Shown: positions 6,557-10,090 of the stretch, piece by piece | Layout: the number at the start of each line of letters is the position of its first letter | How positions within the stretch are numbered: the first letter of the stretch is position 1 | From: Bacteroidales bacterium | GTDB taxonomy: Bacteria; Bacteroidota; Bacteroidia; Bacteroidales; VadinHA17 | Assembly: GCA_025455535.1 (NCBI GenBank) | Contig: JALOMM010000035.1 | Span: forward strand, 1-10,090 | Length of the DNA: 10,090 bases | Reading direction: 5' to 3' | Program-made: the position numbers and the translations under genes | The notes under the pieces: generated by a model | The model's database searches: none | The model's input: only the letters and a program-made list of their open reading frames with translations | Told to the model about the DNA's origin: nothing

Positions 6557-6589
6557 AATTCTTACTTTTTGGTCAAGAGTAGAATTATG
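6554..6589 (-). promoter_or_regulatory. Leader inverted repeat sequestering the sigma-factor start codon
   Basis: In the minus-strand mRNA, CATAATTCT (6589-6581) is complementary to AGAATTATG (6562-6554), whose last three bases are the sigma start codon. Next to it ACT (or TACT) can pair with AGT (or AGTA), with one bulged A, leaving an 11-base loop. The result is an AU-rich stem of about 12 pairs that buries the AUG. This may limit translation. The region is AT-rich, so chance is possible. Confidence 0.45.
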
Positions 6590-6661
6590 CTATAGGCTAT
6601 CCTCCTTAGTTTTGGTTATTCAAGACACAAAGAAAACAAAAATTCTTTATTTCAAAATGAT

Positions 6662-6669
6662 TATTTTTG
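6662..6669 (+). promoter_or_regulatory. Candidate -7 element for uvrA
   Basis: TATTTTTG matches TAnnTTTG and lies 23 bases before the uvrA start, leaving a leader of about 20 bases. The expected TTTG-like -33 box at 19-21 bp upstream is absent, so support is partial. A second match, TAGTTTTG (6607-6614), is further upstream and also lacks a -33 box. No SOS (LexA) box was recognised in the 136-bp interval. Confidence 0.35.
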
Positions 6670-6692
6670 GCTTTTTCTTATAAAGAGCTTGA

Positions 6693-9494
6693 ATGAAGGG
6701 TAATATTGAGATAAAAGGGGCGCGTGTACACAACCTGAAAGATATTACCCTTGATATTCCGAGAGACAGGCTTGTGGTAATCACCGGAGTGTCAGGATCA
6801 GGCAAATCGTCACTTGCATTTGACACAATCTATGCCGAGGGGCAGCGCCGTTATGTGGAGAGTCTCTCATCATACGCACGGCAATTCCTGGGGCGCATGA
6901 ACAAGCCTGATGTCGACTTCATCAATGGCATCCCTCCTGCAATAGCCATAGAGCAAAAAGTAAACACGAGAAACCCGCGGTCTACCGTCGGCACCTCCAC
7001 CGAGATACACGACTATCTGAGGCTTCTATGGGCAAGGGTCGGACATACAATCTCGCCCGCTTCAGGTCGCGAAGTACGGAAACATACTGTTGACGACGTT
7101 GTGAATTATATCGCCAGCCTCACTGAAGGTACGCGCGTGGTCCTGACTGCTCCGCTGACAGTACCTGAGAATGTGGATGCCTCAGAGTTCATTGATTTCC
7201 TTATAAGGCAGGGGTATAACCGGATAAGCACGGAGAAGGGCATTATAAGGCTCGATGAGCCTGGCGCCACGGAACTGGTGAGAAATTCACCGGTTGTTGA
7301 AATAATCATCGACAGGCTGTCAGCGGGCAGGTCGAACGAGGAGCTGAGCCGTGCAGCCGACTCAGTGCAGACTGCCTTTCTGACCGGAAGGGGCCACATA
7401 AAGCTGGATGTGACTGATGAGGAAACCTCTCAGACAGTAAGATTCTCGGATAAGTTTGAAGAAGACGGCATCACCTTTGAAGAGCCTACCGAGCATCTCT
7501 TCAGCTTCAACTCCCCGCTGGGCGCCTGCCCTCTCTGTGAGGGGTACGGCAAGGTGATAGGGATAGATGAGAACCTCGTCATCCCTGATGAAAACCTGTC
7601 GGTATATGATGACGCCATTGCATGCTGGAGAGGCGAGACGATGAAGCAGTGGAAGGAGAAGCTTATCTTCAGCGCCGGCAAGTTTGACTTCCCGATACAC
7701 AAGCCATGGCATAAGCTTACAGCAGAACAGAAGGCTCTTGTCTGGAGCGGCAACAGGTATTTCTTTGGCCTGAACCAGTTCTTCGAACATCTTGAAGAGA
7801 AGAAATACAAGATACAGTACAGGGTCATGCTCAGTCGCTACAGGGGAAAGCGCATCTGCCCCGAGTGCGGAGGACAGAGGCTCAGGAAAGAGGCGAACTG
7901 GGTAAAGGTGGGCGGCAGATCTGTAAGCGAGATAGCCTCTCTCCCGGTAAGCGAGGCGTACGAATTCTTCGGCAGGCTGATGCTCAACGGCGAAGAGCGG
8001 GAGATAGCCGGGCGTCTGCTGAAGGAGATACAACAGAGACTTGGTTTCCTTGTCAATGTAGGCCTCTCCTACCTCACCCTCGACAGGCTGTCGAACACCC
8101 TTTCGGGAGGCGAGTCACAGCGCATCAACCTGGCTACCTCGCTGGGCAGCAGCCTGGTGGGTTCGCTCTATATACTTGATGAGCCGAGCATAGGGCTCCA
8201 CCCGCGTGACACCAACCTCCTTGTCAGCGTGCTGAAGGAGCTGCGCGATCTCGGTAATACGGTAATCGTAGTTGAACATGAGGAGGAGATCATCAGGGCT
8301 GCCGACGAGATCATAGACATGGGACCGGGTGCCGGCACCCACGGCGGTGAGATCGTCTACCAGGGCGGGGTCGACTTCAGTGAGAAGAACAAATCGCTTA
8401 CGGCAGCATATATGACGGGCACGATGAAGATCGAAGAGCCTGCCCGGCGGAGACGGTGGAACAGCTTCGTCAGCGTAACAGGTGCCAGGGAGAACAACCT
8501 GAAGGAGATCAGCGTAAAATTCCCGCTGCATACGATAACGGCTGTCACTGGCGTAAGCGGCTCGGGCAAGAGTACCCTGGTGCACAATATTCTCTTCAGC
8601 ACTCTCTCAAACAGGCTGGCAGGTACAAGCATCAGGGCGGGTCGCTTCACGGAGATAGCTGGTGACGTCAGCAGCATCACCGCCATAGAGCTCATAGACC
8701 AGAATCCCATTGGCAAGTCAAGCCGCTCAAACCCTGTCACCTATCTTAAGGCCTTTGACGACATACGAAAGCTGTTTGCCGACCAGCAGGCATCGGTTCA
8801 GTACGGGTTCAAGCCTTCCCATTTTTCTTTTAATGTGGAGGGTGGCCGCTGCGAAGAATGCCAGGGGGAAGGGCTGATACGTGTCGAGATGCAGTTTATG
8901 GCTGACGTTGAGCTCACATGCGAGGCATGCAAGGGAATGCGGTTCAAGCGCGATATTCTCGACGTACGGTTCAAAGGCAAGAACATTTACGATGTGCTTG
9001 AGATGACCATAGACGAGGCCATAGAGTTCTTTACAGGCTGTAAGGACAAGTTCTGTAAAAAGATCGCTGACAGGCTCAGACCACTGGCAGATGTAGGGCT
9101 GGGTTACGTGAGGCTCGGACAGTCGTCTTCCACCCTCTCAGGCGGTGAGAGCCAGAGGGTAAAGCTGGCATATTACCTTGCACAGGAGAAGAGCAGTGAA
9201 AAGATTTTGTTCATTTTCGACGAGCCTACCACAGGTCTTCACTTTCATGATATCAACAAGTTGATGAAATCGCTCAATGCGCTTGTCGAGCACGGCCACT
9301 CGGTGATACTCATCGAGCATAACGTCGAGGTCATCAAGTGTGCCGACTGGGTCATTGACCTCGGGCCGGAAGGGGGTGACAGGGGTGGGTACGTTGTCTT
9401 TGAGGGCACACCTGAAAAGCTGGCAGAATGCCCAGAGTCATATACTGCGAGATACTTAAGGTTAAAGGTTAAGGGGGAGGGCAGTAGGCGATAG
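6693..9494 (+). CDS. uvrA: Excinuclease ABC subunit A (UvrA)
   Basis: UvrA is the damage-sensing ATPase of nucleotide excision repair. As a dimer it binds distorted DNA, loads UvrB and then leaves. At 933 residues it is full length and has both ABC ATPase halves. The first half has Walker A GVSGSGKS (32-39), signature LSGGESQR (470-477) and Walker [10 protein letters not shown] (D496, E497). The second has Walker [10 protein letters not shown] (620-628), signature LSGGESQR (815-822) and Walker [10 protein letters not shown] (D843, E844). Zinc-module cysteines are C279/C282 with C389/C392, and C720/C723 with C743/C746 in the second, DNA-contacting module. The start [15 protein letters not shown] is the usual one for the family. 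The last residues ([12 protein letters not shown]) are encoded by a short repeat and look like an added tail. It stands alone, divergent from the sigma gene and convergent with a sulfatase gene. Confidence 0.98.
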   Translation: MKGNIEIKGARVHNLKDITLDIPRDRLVVITGVSGSGKSSLAFDTIYAEGQRRYVESLSSYARQFLGRMNKPDVDFINGIPPAIAIEQKVNTRNPRSTVGTSTEIHDYLRLLWARVGHTISPASGREVRKHTVDDVVNYIASLTEGTRVVLTAPLTVPENVDASEFIDFLIRQGYNRISTEKGIIRLDEPGATELVRNSPVVEIIIDRLSAGRSNEELSRAADSVQTAFLTGRGHIKLDVTDEETSQTVRFSDKFEEDGITFEEPTEHLFSFNSPLGACPLCEGYGKVIGIDENLVIPDENLSVYDDAIACWRGETMKQWKEKLIFSAGKFDFPIHKPWHKLTAEQKALVWSGNRYFFGLNQFFEHLEEKKYKIQYRVMLSRYRGKRICPECGGQRLRKEANWVKVGGRSVSEIASLPVSEAYEFFGRLMLNGEEREIAGRLLKEIQQRLGFLVNVGLSYLTLDRLSNTLSGGESQRINLATSLGSSLVGSLYILDEPSIGLHPRDTNLLVSVLKELRDLGNTVIVVEHEEEIIRAADEIIDMGPGAGTHGGEIVYQGGVDFSEKNKSLTAAYMTGTMKIEEPARRRRWNSFVSVTGARENNLKEISVKFPLHTITAVTGVSGSGKSTLVHNILFSTLSNRLAGTSIRAGRFTEIAGDVSSITAIELIDQNPIGKSSRSNPVTYLKAFDDIRKLFADQQASVQYGFKPSHFSFNVEGGRCEECQGEGLIRVEMQFMADVELTCEACKGMRFKRDILDVRFKGKNIYDVLEMTIDEAIEFFTGCKDKFCKKIADRLRPLADVGLGYVRLGQSSSTLSGGESQRVKLAYYLAQEKSSEKILFIFDEPTTGLHFHDINKLMKSLNALVEHGHSVILIEHNVEVIKCADWVIDLGPEGGDRGGYVVFEGTPEKLAECPESYTARYLRLKVKGEGSRR
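9456..9473. repeat. Degenerate GGTTAAA-type heptamer repeat in the end of uvrA
   Basis: The bases TTAAGGTTAAAGGTTAAG contain two copies of GGTTAA(A) preceded by a partial one, with a period of about 7 bases. They are read in frame as part of the basic UvrA tail (around LRLKVK). The stretch is short and could be chance, but a clean heptamer repeat of a different sequence begins 20 bases further on. Confidence 0.4.
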
Positions 9495-9528
9495 AGCAAG
9501 GAGCAAGGAGCAAGGAGCAAGGAGCAAG
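9494..9528. repeat. Five-copy GAGCAAG heptamer tandem repeat
   Basis: Five perfect, uninterrupted copies of GAGCAAG run from 9494, the last base of the uvrA stop codon, to 9528. One more G precedes the TAA complement of the sulfatase stop at 9530. The repeat therefore makes up the entire space between two convergent genes. It is not self-complementary, so it is not a hairpin terminator. Because the period is 7, copy-number changes in the gap would not alter either protein. Confidence 0.95.
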
Positions 9529-9529
9529 G

Positions 9530-10090
9530 TTATTTTACCCTCCCTGGTTCTCTTCTGTTCCTGCCAGGAGCATTCTGCAGGTCATCACCCAGGTCATCGC
9601 GTGCTTCTTCAGCCATCTTTTCAAGCCTGGCAACCACACCTGGATAGAGATCATATACATTATACCTCTCTCCCGGATCGCGTCTGAGGTCGTACAGTCC
9701 TCCTTCAATCCACCGGTTCTCATCTGCCCCGCCGGGCTTCCCGTCGTTGCCCGGCAGGAAACCTTCATAGGTTCGGCCGCGATGCGGTAACACAAGCTTC
9801 CAGGTACCGTCGGTGACGGCCTCCAGGTTGTTCTGACGATAGTAGTAATAGAACGACTGCCTCGGATTGGCATTCTTATCTCCTCTCATCAGGGGGAGAA
9901 TACTCACACCGTCGATGCCTCTTTCCGGCAGGGCTGCTCCGGTCACCTCTGCCAGTGTGGGAAGTATGTCTATTCCGGACACGAGCCTGTTGCATACTGT
10001 CCCTTCAGGTATTGTACCCTTCCACATCATAATACAGGGGACACGCTGCCCCCCCTCGAAGGTTGTACCCTTTCCTTCACGAAGACCGCC
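9530..10090 (-). CDS. Sulfatase family protein (C-terminal part; start outside window)
   Basis: The frame is open from the right edge to TAA at 9530, giving 186 visible residues. It begins with the family-typical segment LREGKGTTFEGGQRVP, followed by SGIDILPTLAEVTGA, DGVSILPLMRG, a TDGTWKLVLP strand and GLYDLRRDPGERYNV. These mark the C-terminal half of type I (formylglycine-dependent) sulfatases of the arylsulfatase fold, which hydrolyse sulfate esters, in Bacteroidota often from sulfated glycans. The catalytic Cys/Ser of the CxPxR-type motif and the signal peptide would lie in the missing N-terminal part. An internal Met pair at about 10030 is not the real start, since family sequence continues upstream of it. 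The substrate cannot be told. The gene converges on uvrA with a heptamer repeat between the two stop codons. Confidence 0.92.
   Translation of the reverse strand, partial: GGLREGKGTTFEGGQRVPCIMMWKGTIPEGTVCNRLVSGIDILPTLAEVTGAALPERGIDGVSILPLMRGDKNANPRQSFYYYYRQNNLEAVTDGTWKLVLPHRGRTYEGFLPGNDGKPGGADENRWIEGGLYDLRRDPGERYNVYDLYPGVVARLEKMAEEARDDLGDDLQNAPGRNRREPGRVK

Noticed and set aside
6601..6606. A perfect minus-strand Shine-Dalgarno-like AGGAGG upstream of the sigma gene
   Set aside because: It is 50 bases from the sigma ATG, a stop codon in frame lies between, and no start codon follows at a usable distance.
6607..6614. TAGTTTTG on the plus strand as a uvrA promoter
   Set aside because: It matches TAnnTTTG, but the nearest TTTG upstream is 35 bp away, not 19-21 bp. 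The element at 6662 is better placed.
7362..8033. Long minus-strand ORF (223 codons) opposite uvrA
   Set aside because: It is the antisense shadow of a strongly conserved uvrA region; its composition is not protein-like and it has no family features.
9535..9873. Alternative minus-strand frame (112 codons) inside the sulfatase gene
   Set aside because: The overlapping frame has unmistakable sulfatase sequence running through to the window edge.

Overview
The window looks like chromosomal DNA of a member of the Bacteroidota, probably class Bacteroidia. The protein types fit this: a Bacteroidales-like ECF sigma factor, SPFH and Arc-type RHH neighbours, lipoprotein peptidases and a sulfatase. 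At least one upstream region carries the Bacteroidota promoter type (a TTG-like -33 box about 20 bp from TAnnTTTG) instead of an E. coli-type promoter. No mobile element, tRNA, rRNA or CRISPR array was seen.

Left part (1-1866). On the minus strand, an SPFH/band-7 membrane protein is followed after 2 bp by a ribbon-helix-helix (Arc-family) protein that runs off the left edge. An 87-bp divergent interval separates this pair from a plus-strand class I SAM methyltransferase. That interval holds a two-copy 21/22-bp tandem repeat over the SPFH promoter. The methyltransferase overlaps the next minus-strand gene tail to tail by 29 bp. Inside the methyltransferase coding sequence lies a perfect 11-bp hairpin with a U-tract in the minus direction, which looks like the terminator of the opposing peptidase operon.

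Middle (1838-6556, all minus strand). Transcription runs right to left. An ECF sigma factor is followed by a 68-codon unrecognised ORF. After a 160-bp gap with hairpins come two zinc-peptidase lipoproteins 27 bp apart: an M2 (ACE-like) peptidase, then a larger HEFGH peptidase resembling M3. These two peptidases probably form an envelope-located peptide-degrading pair. The start codons of the sigma gene and of the small ORF both fall inside inverted repeats, which suggests translational control of this small regulatory operon.

Right part (6557-10090). Divergent from the sigma gene is a complete uvrA (nucleotide excision repair). It converges on the 3' end of a sulfatase gene that leaves the window on the right. 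The 35-bp space between the uvrA and sulfatase stop codons is entirely made of a GAGCAAG heptamer tandem repeat, with a second heptamer-like repeat in the last codons of uvrA.

Most of the window is ordinary housekeeping and envelope gene content. The points most worth checking are the sigma/small-ORF pair with its two start-codon hairpins, the terminator buried in a convergent gene, the tandem operator-like repeat, and the heptamer repeat that fills an intergenic gap.
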